Of a stretch of DNA of 64,000 nucleotides, positions 1 to 13,110 are shown in pieces; the stretch's first letter is position 1, and each line of letters begins with the position of its first letter. A model generated the notes under the pieces. That model made no database searches. It was not told the origin of the DNA and worked only from the letters and a program-made list of their open reading frames with translations. A program made the translations under genes and the position numbers. The stretch is from Gymnogyps californianus (lineage: Eukaryota; Chordata; Aves; Accipitriformes; Cathartidae): the NCBI RefSeq assembly GCF_018139145.2, contig NC_059500.1, positions 52,322,663-52,386,662 of the forward strand, given 5' to 3'.

Positions 1-172
1 CGTTATCACACAGGCGCTACCACTGTCGCTGATGGGCTCGGCCTTGGCCAGCAGTGGGTCCATCTTGGAGCTGGCTGGTATTGCCTCTATCAGACATGGG
101 GGAAGCTTCTAGCAGCTTCTCGCAGAAGCCACCCCTGTAGCCCCCCTGCCACCAAAACCTTGCCACGCAAAC
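1..172 (-). mobile_element. Partial endogenous-retrovirus LTR, cut by window edge
   Basis: Read on the minus strand, this stretch begins near GTTTGCGTGGCAAGG (about 172-158), continues through a G-rich run and a segment with GAAGCTGCTAGAAGC, and ends at the window edge with a GATAACG-type segment. I recall this word order from an LTR that recurs in many bird genomes, so I call it the upstream part of such an LTR; the remainder would lie left of position 1. It is clearly GC-richer than the AT-rich DNA that follows at about 175. The terminal TG is not perfect here, so the exact end is uncertain. The family assignment rests on recognition, not on a search. Confidence 0.6.
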
Positions 173-3100
173 TCTATACATAATATTTAAGACATCTAGA
201 GTACATGTGCAATAGAATTTGATTTTGCATAAAAATCTTCTGGCATCTCTAAGTGAATACTCAACCTTTTCTTCCACTGATCTCCCAGTTTATTGTCTGA
301 AATCATTATGTGTGACATGATTTAGCTGTGGCGTATCACTTAAAAATGTACAGATATTAATGTCCTGTCATTTTTATCTACAGTGTAATAAACTTACTGG
401 TATCTATCTAGTGCCCTTAATTTCACCGGAGTTCGGTGAGGACTAAAATATTCCACACTTTGCAAGATTTTTCCTGTTGTAAATATTCATCGTACTCTAG
501 GTCTCTGGAATTTAAGCAAGATGATTTTCTGTACACCTTAGAGTACTATCCTGCAGACCTTTGCAATCGGTCATAACAATTCTCAGCAAGTAAGCTTTGT
601 TGATTTCAACATGGCTCCTCATAATATTAAATGCTTGCAAAATTGAGCCTTTAGTTTATGTTTTCACTTGCTGTGTCTTGAACAGTGAAGACATGCTGCA
701 GAAAATCTGGTTAGGTAACAGCAGCAAGACTTGTAATATGAAATACCAGTCAGACTGCTTAAAGTCAGTAAATGTAAGGAAACAAGTGGCAAATTTCCAA
801 GAATAGCCACCTAATACTGCTATAGCAGGGAAACTAGTAGTCTAAACAGTACCTGCAGCTAAACTGAAGAATCTGTGTAGGAATATGATGTTAGCTGAAG
901 GAAAGAAACTCATAAAGATCAGTGTAAGCAGTTCTCTAGCAGGTACAACATTAACCACATCTCATTCCAAGAAAGATCAATGCCAGGTATGTAACATGTG
1001 ACTAATACCAGTGTTCCCGTTGCAGGAAGGTAGTCAGGAGGAATCTGAATTTCACCTGAAGTTAGGGGCAGCATGAAACAGAGAACAGGACAGGTGGGAA
1101 CTGGGGGGCGTGAGGGAATTCAGAGCAAAACAAGATGCAGGATTTAAGCTACAGGACTGTTATCTGTTACAAGGATGGTACAAGGATCGTCCTTATTCCA
1201 TATTTCTTTCCACTAAAGGGGGGATAATATTATTACATCTTTTCTTACATCACATCAGCTATATGTATCGTTCAAAAGCAAGGAGAAAAAGGCATGTGAA
1301 TTTTTCACCCTTCCTTTCACATTTTTATTTCTGATATTAAACAAATACTGTTATTTATAATAAAACAAACAGACTGAAGTACGGAAAAGATAAGTCAAAA
1401 AATATTCATTGCAAACCTATCAAGACTTTTAATGTTAAAATTCAGCAGTGTACACAGGTCAAGAGCAGGGCATAGACATCTTGGCAGCAGTGTTACAAAA
1501 TTACCTCTATGTTCAGCTTGCTTGTCAGTACCAGAACAACAGTCCAAGCATGACAGTACCTAAATCTGGCATGTGCACATTTGTATCCATAGCACTTTTT
1601 ATTGCTTTATATTTAATATGTGATATACCTTCATTCATAAAATTATAGCAAGATATTTGTATTCCCATACAAGAACATTAGCAGCTAGGCTCCATTTAGT
1701 GTCGTTTAAACATAAGCACACTGTTCACTATGTTAAGTATGGGTTTGGAGGCAAATATGAAAGTTCGGTATTATGAAGAGTATTCTCCCATGGTTTTATT
1801 CTCACTCACGATAGAACATTTCATAAATGTTACTAAGCCTCTTCCCTTGTGTAAGTATATTGATTGTATATGTGTAGCTCTTTATCTCTTTTGCAAATAA
1901 ATCTCATGTACTGGAGAAATAGGAAATGCAAAAGACCATCTGGGCGTCGTTGACCCACTCTTCTCAAATCTGGCAAACAGTTGTACAGCATAAGGTTTAT
2001 TTATTTCAGGGTATATATTCCACTAGCCTGATACCTTAGAAAACATACTCAGGGGAACTCTGTATTTTTTTAGTATGTCGGTACAGAATTTTCACTAGAA
2101 TTGTACTCCTGAATGAGCTATTTTTTCCAAGTATGATTTGTTCACCTTGGTATTTTCAAAGCCTCACAGACAACCCTCAACAATAAAGGTGTTTGGTGTT
2201 AGAAGCTTGAGACTTGAGACAGCTGAAAAATGAATACTTAATAACTTAATAATGTCTAATCAGTCATTTGTTCTGGGAGGAAATGTGATTAAATTAGTAT
2301 TAGATAACTGTATTTGGATTTAGCTTAAATGTATACCAGTTCCTCCATTTGCTGGAGGACCAGAGAGAAGTAGAAAGATAATTCTGCTATATTTGGATCT
2401 CCCCTATTGTTTAACCAGATGCTTTAGTTCCCTAGGTTAGAAATATATTTAGAGAAAATTACTGATACTAACTTCCTATTCAACACCAGATAAAATTGTG
2501 ACAGTGTTAAAAGAAAATCTGAATTAAAGTATATTCTACTGGATTTGTTCACTTGGAGGAAACTTAAAAGTAGTCCCAAACTCCCAAACATTTCAAACTG
2601 TCTGACTATTCTTTTTGTTTGAACGAAAACAAATGTAAACTCTGAAAATACACTAAATAATTTTAAAATAGTACAATTTGTGAAAAAAATGCACTACGCA
2701 TGAAATTACTATGAGAAATAAAACATAATTGCCTCTAGACCAAGACAACCATTATTTGCTTGTCTGTGATTATCACCATTGTTAGTTCACGGTCAGAAAT
2801 ATATGCCAAGCAGACATGCTATGAGACTCTGGGACAGATTTTCATTTATGACCTGACTGTTTTAAACATTCTGCTTTTGGGAAGGAAATCAGTTCTGGCC
2901 ATAACAGTGAGCAGAAAATTCCACTGAGGTGGAGGGAGGCTGAGGCAAATGAATCTGGCTTCTGCACTGTGCAATGAGATACAGTGGGCCTCTGTTCAAT
3001 ACTGAATCTGGGAAGAGTCTCAGGTTGGTTTAATTCACACTGATACTAGCCTTATTCAAGTTCTGTCTGGTATAACTCTTTTTTGTAGAATAAGTTGGCC

Positions 3101-5721
3101 TAAATGCTGATATATTGTGGTAATTTCTTTGTACCAGAAGATAGAATAATGTCATGGCTGGACTTTCTTGTCCCAGTGTGGGACAAAAAGCTTATCCTAG
3201 ATTGTCAGTACTGCTGCTTTCACAAAAATTTTTACCAAGAGGACTGGTTTATTGTCTGCAAGGAGCAATGAATTAGGTCTTAAGATTTCTTGGAAATATG
3301 GCCCACATACATATAATTAATTTATTAACTTTAAGAATCAGGTGTGATGAAAAAGTGTAACTCCATGATCAGGAGCACAACTGGTATAGTCATATTAGTT
3401 CTGGATAGCATGAATTTCACTTCTCTGAGCTGACCTGAAAAGTTAAACTGGTACTCCACTGAATGCTTTCTGTGTATATCTGTTTCCTTCTACGTATTCA
3501 ATCCTCTCTCCCTGATCATTATGCAAAAAGTCTGGTTTTGTGTCAAGGGAAATTCTGATTTGGCCTGATGAGATTCTTTTATGATGTTGTGAGGGCCACA
3601 AAAGACTATAGCTCTAACTGACAGATTGACCAGAAAAAGAAATTCAATAAGCTAAGAACAAAATCTGCCAAATTTTATTTTTATTTTACCGTTAGAAATT
3701 ATTAAGAACAACAATTTGAGTCACATTTTATCTGTTGTAATCTAAAGGATCATTAAAGCAGAGTGTTTTCACTTTGCTAGCAGAAGTTGCTCTCACATAG
3801 GATTCTTCCTAAGAGGAGTAAAGTAATGAGAAACCAGCCAGAAGGAAGTTGTAAAAGATTAGAAGAAAATGCTTTCTTCCACGGAGTTGGTTTTATGTTA
3901 TCTCCATTGGTTTTACAGTAATAAAACTTCAATACATGACTTTTTTATCATACGCAAAATTAGTAGCATAAGGAGGTTAATACTCCTGGAACACAGGTTT
4001 CAGAGCAGTAATACTTCAGCTGGTTTTCATTCTTATTTGACAATAGATACTCATAAAACACATCTTTGTGAGGAGCACCTGAGGAAAAATACTATCTATA
4101 GTCATTGTCAAAATGCAACCCATGTCAGGATTGTAAATCCTAATAGTCTTGTATTTTTGATCATTAAATCATAGCTGTCTTTTAAAACTTGTGGGAAGCC
4201 TGGAAATCCTGGAGTCTTATTCTCCATTTCTTTGCACTTAGCACAGTTGCAGGCATCCTGTGCAGGAGAGGTAGAATATTGTCCTTCACAGTCATAGTGC
4301 TTGGATGTGGCTGACTTGGCTTAAACTTTGGCAAGGAGACTCTTCTGCAACATGTAGAATAATAAATGTTGGCCTTTTAGACGTTACTGTTACACAGTTA
4401 GAAATAACTTACACAAAAAATACCAAAAAAGTAAAAATATATCATCTGTCCCTCATCCAAGACAAAAACACTCCTGAGTAGCTCTATCAAGACAAAAGAG
4501 AAAACAGTGTTTTTAATGCAAGATATCATTTAACTGAAGGTATGAATCTAATAGAAGAGATCTTTAGCTTCTCTATGCATACCTTGAACAACAAGTAAAT
4601 TTACAAGAGATGTGATTCCATACTGGACACAAAGTTTAGACTTTCAGAATAGACCTTGATGGAAGGTGAGGCAGAGGACACCGCATATTCTCTTGAGGAT
4701 ATGCATCGAGTGGGTGATTTTAAATTACTAATTCATACAGGAAAAAGAATGTTTTATTCCCATAGGTAGCTATCTCAATGTCAGAGGGCTCACAAGGGAC
4801 AATGGTGACACCCAGAAAAGCAAATAGATCCTGCTTATCAGCCTAAGAGAGAAAATGAGCACTGAAATACAATTTACCATTCCAAAACAAGAAATCTGTG
4901 GAAGAACGTCACATGTCTACTCTTTTGTGAGAGGTTTTAATAGTTGCTCTCATAACCTCCCAGCAAATGAAAGAGACGAAATACGTTTAGGACTGCCTCC
5001 TAAGGCCTTCTTGAGAAAATACGGCATATGGGCATTCTGAGATCTGGCCACTGACCACACTCCCTGAAAGATCTAGGCAGCATTTCAATCTCCAGGGCAG
5101 CCCACTGAGCTGGCAGAGAGCTCTGCACTGAAATTCTTAGATAGACCTTGCAGAATGCGTCCTTTTCAAAAATCTGTTCTCTCTTTCATTTGAGATCCAA
5201 CATGGTAACAAGTGGCTCACTCATTATTTCAGGGGAATTTAGCCAGGAAGTTTAATTAATCCATTTCCTTTAGGGAATAGTAATGGAATGTTTCTTATCC
5301 CTTGAAATGTTATATTAAATATATAGCCTATGCAAACTAATAAAATGAGCCAGCCAGCCTGGAATGACTTCTTGTTAGACTTGAAAGATACGCAGTGCTT
5401 AAAAAGCTAAAGAATAAATATTACTTTTAAGAAGTGATAAAATGAAACAAAATGCATGAAATGAAATGTATGAAATCAGACTGTACAATATTCTAGATCC
5501 TCAACCATTTTCTAATGGAATGTGATGCGCCATTTTCTCATTGGTGTATTTTCCTAAAAGTGAAAAGAGTATAGTATTACAGAGCTTAGAGTTTTGTACG
5601 CTCCCAGCTCCTCCCCAGCATTTTCCTTCTGTATACACAGAAAAATAGGAGTGTAGACTGAATTTCTGTTCTACTGATGACAAGAAAAACTACTGCCTCC
5701 ACTTGAGCTCCCTGTTTCTTT
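173..5721. other. AT-rich non-coding DNA, nothing recognised
   Basis: Five and a half kilobases of AT-rich sequence with short chance open frames only (for example 3869-4174 and 4855-5040 on the plus strand). None of their translations resembles a known protein family or shows a domain motif. I see no mobile-element ends, no simple repeat above about 15 nt, and no convincing acceptor-exon-donor arrangement. It may be intron or intergenic DNA. Confidence 0.7.
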
Positions 5722-6332
5722 ACTAATGTCCTGGTTTCGGCTGGGACAGAGTTAACTTTCTTTTTAGTAGCTGGTACAGTGCTGTGTTTTGGATTTAGTG
5801 TGAGAATGATGTTGATAACACTCTGATGTTTTAGTTGTTGCTAAGTAGCGCTTATCTTAAGCCAAGGACTTTTCAGTTCCCCATGCTCTGCCAGCAAGCA
5901 GGTGGGCAAGGAGCTGGGAGGGAGCAGAGCCGGGGCAGCTGACCTGAACTAGCCAAAGAGGTATTCCATACCATGGAACGTCATGCCCAGTATATAAACA
6001 GGGGGGAGCTGGCCGGGAGGCGCGGATCGCGGTTCGGGAACTAACTGAGCATCGGTCAGCGGGTGGTGAGCAATTGCATTGTGCATCACTGGTTTTTTTT
6101 CTTCCCCCCCCCCCTTCTTTTGTTGCATTCCTTTTCATTACTATTATTATTATTTTTCATTATTACTATTGTTAGTATTATATTTTACTTTAGTTATTAA
6201 ACTGTTCTTATCTCAACCCACGAGTTTTACTTTTTTTTTCCTTTGCTTTCCTCCTCCTCACCCCACTGGGAGGGGAGGGGAAGCGGCTGCGTGGTGCTTA
6301 GTTGCTGGCTGGGGTTAAACCACGACAACTAA
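5722..6332 (+). mobile_element. Solo ERV LTR (copy 1) with 5-bp target-site duplication
   Basis: The LTR proper is 5727-6327 (601 bp). It starts TGTCCTGG and ends CCACGACA, so it has the TG...CA ends of retroviral LTRs. It is flanked by a perfect 5-bp direct repeat ACTAA (5722-5726 and 6328-6332), which proves a complete integration unit. Inside are a TATA box (5991-5998), an ATTAAA polyadenylation-type signal (6196-6201) beside a TTA-rich tract, and a poly-C run near 6104. No internal retroviral sequence or second LTR adjoins it, so it is a solo LTR left by LTR-LTR recombination. A 5-bp duplication fits ERVL-type elements, though some other classes share it. It is closely similar to the copy at 18578-19200. 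Open frames within it are not genes. Confidence 0.93.
5991..6201 (+). promoter_or_regulatory. LTR copy 1 core promoter and poly(A) signal
   Basis: TATATAAA at 5991-5998 has the form of a retroviral core promoter TATA box, and ATTAAA at 6196-6201 lies about 200 bp downstream, as expected for U3-R-U5 order. The transcription start would fall roughly 25-30 bp after the TATA box. Transcription would run rightward. Whether it is active cannot be told from sequence. Confidence 0.6.
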
Positions 6333-9004
6333 CATCAATCCTAATGTTCTCTTTTGCTGCCTCTGGTGTTATCTTCTGTCCTCCTTAGCAACTTTGTTCA
6401 TTTCTTGCCATATAGCGTCATGAATGTCTAGAATCTTCACTTCAATTCCCCTTCCTGGATTTCATGGAAAGTAACACAGTTAATCATACCTTTCCAGGTG
6501 TGTTTCCTCAAAGCTGCTAATAAGAGCTTTCTGCTTTCAAGAATATCATCTGCCTTTAGTTATTTCTTCCTAAGCATTCTCCAAAGGGAAACACTTGAGA
6601 CATCGTAGCACCTGGAAGGCTGTTGTCTTATCCGTATTATTTCCAGGTAGCAGCAAGAGTAGGCACAATACTGCAAAGGAAGGTGAGATGAGAGGTGGGG
6701 CAGGCAGCAGAGATCCCCTGTACCTGTTCAGGGCCAGCCCAGCAGGTCTCTGACAGTGGACAGGGTCATCAGAAGCCCAGCAACCACCAGGCACATCCAC
6801 AGTGATGAGGCAGGTCCAAGCCCCAGCTGGGAGGTCAAGTCCCCAGGTCAGCATCCAGGTGCTGGCAATTATTACTGAGGATTCTGTTCGAATGGGATTT
6901 CCTCTGGGTTTTGTTATTTCAGTACATTTTGCTAGGAACTGATTCTGCATTTTGAGTCAGATGGAAAAAAAGATGAAGGAAGAAAATTTTCTTTGGTATG
7001 GGACTTGAATGGCAGGGCTGTTATTCTTTGTCTGATGCTGTCTGGCTCAACTCCTGTATATGTACGTGAGTTAGCTGAATGAAAATATTCGTTGTTTAAA
7101 AGAAGACTTTCATTCAAAAATTAAAAAAGATATATGTTGACTGAGTTACAAGAGATCCTTAAAGGAATATTAGAAAGCAAACTAAAGAAGTTTCCAAAAT
7201 AAATGAAATAGACACAAAATGGGACTGGAGTGGAGAGGTTAAAGACATAGTTTGCTGAGGTCATTGAGATATTTAATGTTCCATGTGGTTTCACTCACAG
7301 CAGTATTAGAGGCTACAGACAAATGTTTGGAATGGGTTAGCACAACTTCTTGCTTTCATTCTGTGTATTCCATTTCCTTCATTTTCTCAATTTCCTCACC
7401 TTTTATACCACTGGGGAAGCCCAAATTTAGTAACTGAACTTCCTTTCCCTGTTTCTCATTTTACTTATAGAAGGTGGTAACAAAATCATCTGAACTGGAA
7501 ACATTTTCCTCTCACATTCTAGTTTTTTTCTGGTCAGCTATCTAGTTTTCTGGTCTTTTGATTTGCTTAATCCCTTTCAACATATTTCTGAACTTTTCAG
7601 AAGGTGTATGGTCTCAAGCTTATTCGTGATTTAAGAGTAAACTGTTGGCCTCTTCTGGCAATGAAATCTGGCCATCTTAAAATAAATGAATTTGGACTAA
7701 CAGAAAAAAGAATTAACTTTCACGTTGGTTTCCTCTGTCTCACAGGGAATATTTTTTTTCCTTTTTTTTTTAAATTCCTCTGAGAAAATTGAGATATTTT
7801 TGTCTCTGATGATAGCAGCAATCAGTAAAAAAACAATTAGGACGGACTACAGTTATGTCTTTACACAGTGTTGTCAGGTTCAGAGTTCCTAAAATATGTA
7901 TTCCTGAGGTTAAGCTCTCCGGGCAAGTATCTAGAGTTTCTAAGCTTTATTCACATTTAGGAAATCTGGGCCAAGATATTTCAAATTTGGGTTTTATCTT
8001 ATTCTCTAGAGTAGAATTAAACTTATTCCATGAGAAATTGGAAGAAAAATAGAAAGACGTTTCCCAAATAGGCCACATGACACATCTTTGATCACTAGGA
8101 CCAGAGCACTTTCAACCATCTGAGAAGAGGCAAAACCTAAGAGAAGAAACAGCCTAAATTAGTTCTCATAATATGTCTTTACTTTTCCTCCTTTATTAAA
8201 GCAGACTTGTTTGCTTCCTTGTATTGTTAGGCATTATTTTTCTTATTTTGAGAAATGGCTTATAAAGTCAACTTTAAGAATACTACTCTGCTCCATTTTC
8301 AGAGGGCAGAAGAGTGCCTACTAGAAGGCCAAAAAAGCAAGAGTTCTCCAAGATGGCTCTTGAAGGAAGGAAAGTGAAGCAATGGTTGACCATTATGTCA
8401 CTTTTGTATGACTGCTTCATAGATAGCAGCCTCTATCCAATTTTTTTCAAAATCTCTTGTAAAGGGTTCTTGATTAAATAAATTAATGGAGGAGGGGTTG
8501 TAGCTGTGCCTTGTATCCTCTTAGTCCTTTTCTAGAAGGTAGCAGGCAATGAAAATTTGACTCCTACACAATCCTTTCCATGATATGTGGCATCATGCAG
8601 TGGGGTATATTTATTTTGTGTTAAGCAGAGTTTCTCTGTTACCTTTTGGTCTAGAGTACACAGTATATGAACAGTAGTTTCTACAGAAAGCAATACTAAC
8701 CAGAAGTGACAACCTTCTGCTGTCCCACGCCAACACAAATTGTGCACTTTCATAGTGCTGTGGAAATGAAAGCATATCACTGTTAAAACAAAACATGTTA
8801 CCAAGGGTAAATTTCCAAGGCACCTGTCTGAACCCAGTGTTCCTTAGTACCCCTTGCTTTTTCTCATGAATTCTAGTGCCAAAATTGAGGAGCTGCAGAG
8901 TTGTAGTCATATTTGGGAGCAGATGGTCAAACCCACTGCTGTGTCCAAGTAGGCTGGTGGGCATAGTTATCTGATGTGTTTAGAGATATGATAGCAAGCC
9001 AAGC
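6333..9004. other. Non-coding DNA with a GC-richer patch
   Basis: Mostly AT-rich, no recognised gene or element. From about 6690 to 6870 the sequence is noticeably GC-richer, with runs such as CAGGTCCAAGCCCCAGC. It forms part of a 126-codon minus-strand frame (6570-6950) whose translation matches no family I know. The other frames here (for example 8532-8804 and 8611-8964, which overlap each other in different frames) look like chance. A poly-T-rich patch lies at about 7750-7772. Confidence 0.6.
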
Positions 9005-9053
9005 ATCTCTCTTTACTCACCACCTAGGGATACACTCTCAAGTAAAGAGAGAT
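9005..9053. repeat. 13-bp perfect inverted repeat (hairpin)
   Basis: ATCTCTCTTTACT at 9005-9017 is the exact reverse complement of 9041-9053, with a 23-nt spacer. The arms could pair as a 13-bp stem. There is no T-run to suggest a terminator and the stem is too short for a microRNA precursor. Its function is unknown and it may be chance. Confidence 0.85.
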
Positions 9054-12000
9054 CCCCCTCTGAGTAGACTAGTTACCAGATTTAAAAACATTTGCTGAAT
9101 GTTTGCTGAATTGTATTTGTCCCTAGAAATAACAGTTTAATAGCCTCATTTTCACAGCTACTTTTTAAAGTGCATTCCTAAAAAGATGCTAAGTGTAAAT
9201 ATGTAAGGTTCACATCAGCACCATGCTGTATTTTGAATATTTCACAAGTTTTGCCTAAGAAGAGACACTGTGACCCCTGTTCCATGACATAATTGGACAT
9301 CTGCTTGCTAAGCCAGCTGACTCAATTAATTCTAAAGGTGGTTCCTGGTAGGGAAGAGGAAACAACCATTGGCAATTTCCTGATGAACTTATCCAAGTGG
9401 GTATTCCCAATTTCTGTCTAACATAAGGCCAAAATAAAATTTTGTTTTCTAAAACATGGTTCATTATTTTTTGCAATGCTTTCCAGATTCACAAATGTTA
9501 CCATCTCCAGATCTAATTAATTCAGACCAGAAAAGCAATGTGTTCGATCTCAACTTGTGGATGACATAGTGATTTGTCCAGTCAACAAGATGATAATTGG
9601 CGTTTACCTCATTCTATGCATAGAAACTATGCACCACAAAATAGTAAACCTTGCCTCCATTACACAACATGCAATTCTAGTTGCACTTCTGCTGTTCTTC
9701 AAAACTGGACACTTTTATTCTGGAAGACATAGCTCAGTACTACAGAAGTGAGTCTTGATATGCAAATATCACTCTGTAAATGCTCCCTGAAAATATACTA
9801 CCTTTGAGGAAATGGTGGCATCAATTATTTAGCCTTTGTGCTGTTCAGAAGGAACTTAGCTAACAAAAGTTTCTTAAGACTTTATAATCAAATCTGAGTA
9901 TGAGTATTTTCAGACAGCTTAGGACTGAAACGTTTTATTTTGAAAACAACTTTATCTAAGACTGTTTAAGGTAAGATCAGGCCACAGTTTGAAGTGATAG
10001 AATCAGTTAAATGGATTTCAGCTACTGTTTAGATGTTCATCTACAATACATGGAAAAACTATTGATTCACTGTGCCATTAGAATTAGGATTAGACAAAAA
10101 ATTATGATTAACGTAGGAAGTCAGGGAATTATACCTACCCCTCCTTGCAGGATGGCAAGGAACACTTGCAGGAAGCACTTGTGAGAATGCTGATTACTTA
10201 GCACAGGACAATCTGTTGATCCATGTAACTTCTAGTGATACCCTTATAACACAGACCAGTGAAAATTAGTTTTAGTTCATGAAACAAGTAGGTGCTTGTG
10301 AAAGTTACATTCTAGGTGCAGCTTTCCTGAAGCAAAAATCATTGTGAATATGCAAGAGCTCACTTTGGCTTTCAGCCCAACCTCACCACACGTGACAAAA
10401 CGGTGTGGAAAAGTGTATAGTACAGTCTTCAGTACTGAGTCACACACTTTGGATTTGTTTGTATTGTGGTCTACCGGCGCAAAGTTTGCAAAGCTCCAGA
10501 GAAAAATGAAAGGAAAATTGCCTTTTTTTCACATTTGCATGGGTTTGATTGCTTATCTTTGTTTATGAAATAAAACACCAGTAACATTCAATACTCTGTC
10601 ATTATCTGACATAGCATTTGGCACATATAAGTACGAGACAGCAGTCTGAATCACTTCTAGCTGGCTGACTATATGAAATGCTGTTTTGTTAATTATCTTT
10701 AACTATATTAACGTATGTAATTATTATTATCATTATCATTAGAGTAGGAATATTATTTATATATAAATAAATGTGTGTGGTCTTAGCAGCTTTTGGTAAT
10801 TTAGGAGTTTCAGCAGTATTATCACCACACAGCACAAAGAAATTATTTGAGCTTTACATGAGCTAAAGTGTGATGTGTAATATTCAACTATAAGCTATCC
10901 TGTCAGCTAAATATGAATCATTTCAATGCATTCTACAGAAGGGCTAAGAAAGGAATATGCAGATCCAAGCAAGATTCAGATCAGGTTTTGCTGTAAAATC
11001 TTGGTGCTAGGAATTTCACAGCTAGTGAGTCACCATTTAGTAGAAAAGTGTCTACCGATTTCCCGTTGATGCTCATCCTCTTTCACAAATATGTGAAGCA
11101 GGAGAACATGGAATTCATAACATGACAATATTCATTAAAAGAGTTGTGTTTTGGAAGAACAAAGGAAAACCAGGTTCCAGGTTGAAGACCTTACTTGAGT
11201 CTCTGGCTGTGCACATAGGATAGCATGAAACAGTTGTACTGAAACAGATTGGTTCATTCAGCGTTACCAGCTACATGCAACATAAGTAGCCTGGTGCCAT
11301 ATGCTTCCTACGGCAGCTAAACCTAGCCCTCTAATAGAGCGTTTCTAAACTGTTTAAAGGGACATTAACTACTTCTCATACAGTTGGGAATTGTTGTGTC
11401 AGCAGTTCTATCCAAGGGCATACCGCACTGTTAGCACCAATAGGTGCAGTTGTAGGATTATTAGGGATAGGTAATTATGGCTTGTGGTGTCAAAACCTGC
11501 ATCATTTTGCTTGCAAATAGTGATTCAGTGGGAGCCAGAATATCTTATATATCACGATCAGAGTTTTATTTCTGGATTTCAATTTGTTTCTTCTTGTAGC
11601 CAAAGCTTTTGTACGCAAAGGCCACGGGACTGAGTATAATCAAGGTATCACACGTGCATTGAATATTTAACTGGATTTCTCAAGGAGGAGCAGGAACTCC
11701 ATAATGGAATGCAAGTTGTTTGTTATCAGAAAAGAGGGGATTTGCTGTTTGGTTGTTTTTCGTTCTGTTCAAATAGCAAGAGGAAAATTCATGTTTCAGC
11801 TTCTTTATTTTATTTTATTTCTTTCCAGAAGGGATAATTTTTTTTAATATATATTTATTGTCTTTTGAATAGTTTTCATTATCAAGACACCTTGAAAGTC
11901 TGTCCTCCTTATTCAGTAGAGTTGCAAAAATAGTTCACGAGGTTCCCAGTTGCCTAAAACACAGTAGTGTTTGTTGGAAAGCAAGCAGCACGTTGGCTCA

Positions 12001-12239
12001 GTCTAGCGATTCAGAGATGAGGAAGCTTGTTATGGGTAACTTCGCCCTAAGCAGTAGATACCCTTGCATTTAGAAAAAAGTAAGAACTGCAATGTACAGT
12101 AAAAGCAACTGGCCTTCTGTGTCTACAAATACTGAAAAATGTGTGCAGCTTTTTCAAAAGTAAAAAGGACTGCAGTTGCAACCGCCTTGCTGAGACAAAC
12201 AGGCAACTATAGAGAAAAAATGTTAGAACTAAACATCAA
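9054..12239. other. AT-rich non-coding DNA
   Basis: No gene or mobile element recognised. A tandem 11-bp duplication containing TTTGCTGAATG occurs near 9090-9112, and a 14-bp AT palindrome (ATTTATATATAAAT) at 10755-10768. Open frames such as 9557-9751 and 10344-10568 are short and unlike known proteins. Confidence 0.65.
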
Positions 12240-13110
12240 ATGTTGGTGATCTCATTCAATTGCAGCATTTTTTGTAAGTGGCTTTGGTTCCTATTAAAGT
12301 GCAATTGATAATGAGGACATTATTTTTCAATTAATAGATAAAATTAAGGACTCAAATATTTACAAATGGATTTATTTTGCGATTAGGGGAAAAAAAAAAT
12401 CATTCTGCAACAAAGAGTTGCTCCTCCAGGTAGCTAAGAAATCGTTTTTACTCTCTGGGCTGTTTTTTGAATGAAGCAGCTACATCTTAAAGTGAGAATT
12501 ACTGCAGTAGATCTTTGTGCTTCTGAAAAATATTTAAAATGATTGCTGCCATAAAATATTCAATTCCACTTTCACCCCTCACCAAATGCTGCCTTATCAG
12601 ACAGGTTTTGATAAAAGACTATGCCATTTCTCCTTTGAACACTAGGGATATTAATACTTATATTACCTGCCTCTAGGAATGCTGTGAGAGACGATTATTA
12701 ATGCTTACACAATAAAGCACTACAGCAACAGAAAGCATTGTAGTATTGAAATGTGAACACATAGGCAGTGTGCACATTTCTTTATTATGAAAGTGTCAGT
12801 TCCATTCTTAAAACCGAGTTGAAATTTGCATATCATAATAATATGTCAGTAAACGTTGATCGGTAAAGAAAACTTTTATTCAGATTTATTCATGCAGGTT
12901 TTCTGATTCCTATAAATAGCCATTTGTAAGAAGGTATGTTTATATAAATCAGGAACATGTCTGATTAGATTTAGCAATAAATCCACAAGCTAATTTATGA
13001 AACTTGAATTTCTGAAATCATTAATTTCTTCAGGTCATTTCAAGCAAGTAACCAATTAATTTATCCAAATTATTCAAACAGGATTTCTGTGTTTCTCAGA
13101 TCTGATGTGG
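12240..13110. promoter_or_regulatory. Possible conserved non-coding element cluster
   Basis: This stretch is repeat-free and dense in ATTA/TAAT cores and related words: CAATTGATAATG near 12302, TTTCAATTAATAG near 12326, an octamer-like ATTTGCATAT near 12824, and CCAATTAATTTATCC near 13052. Such texture is typical of vertebrate developmental enhancers that bind homeodomain and POU factors. This is a judgement on texture alone; no alignment was available and AT-rich background can mimic it. Confidence 0.25.

Noticed and set aside
6570..6950. 126-codon minus-strand frame in a GC-richer patch
   Set aside because: No domain, motif or family resemblance, no supporting splice or promoter context.
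8281..8375. Possible exon after TTTTCAG at 8302
   Set aside because: Open for about 24 codons but with no strong donor and no recognisable peptide.
9940..9980. TTTAAG|GTAAGA as a second recursive splice site
   Set aside because: The upstream sequence lacks a real pyrimidine tract and no downstream donor of matching strength was seen.
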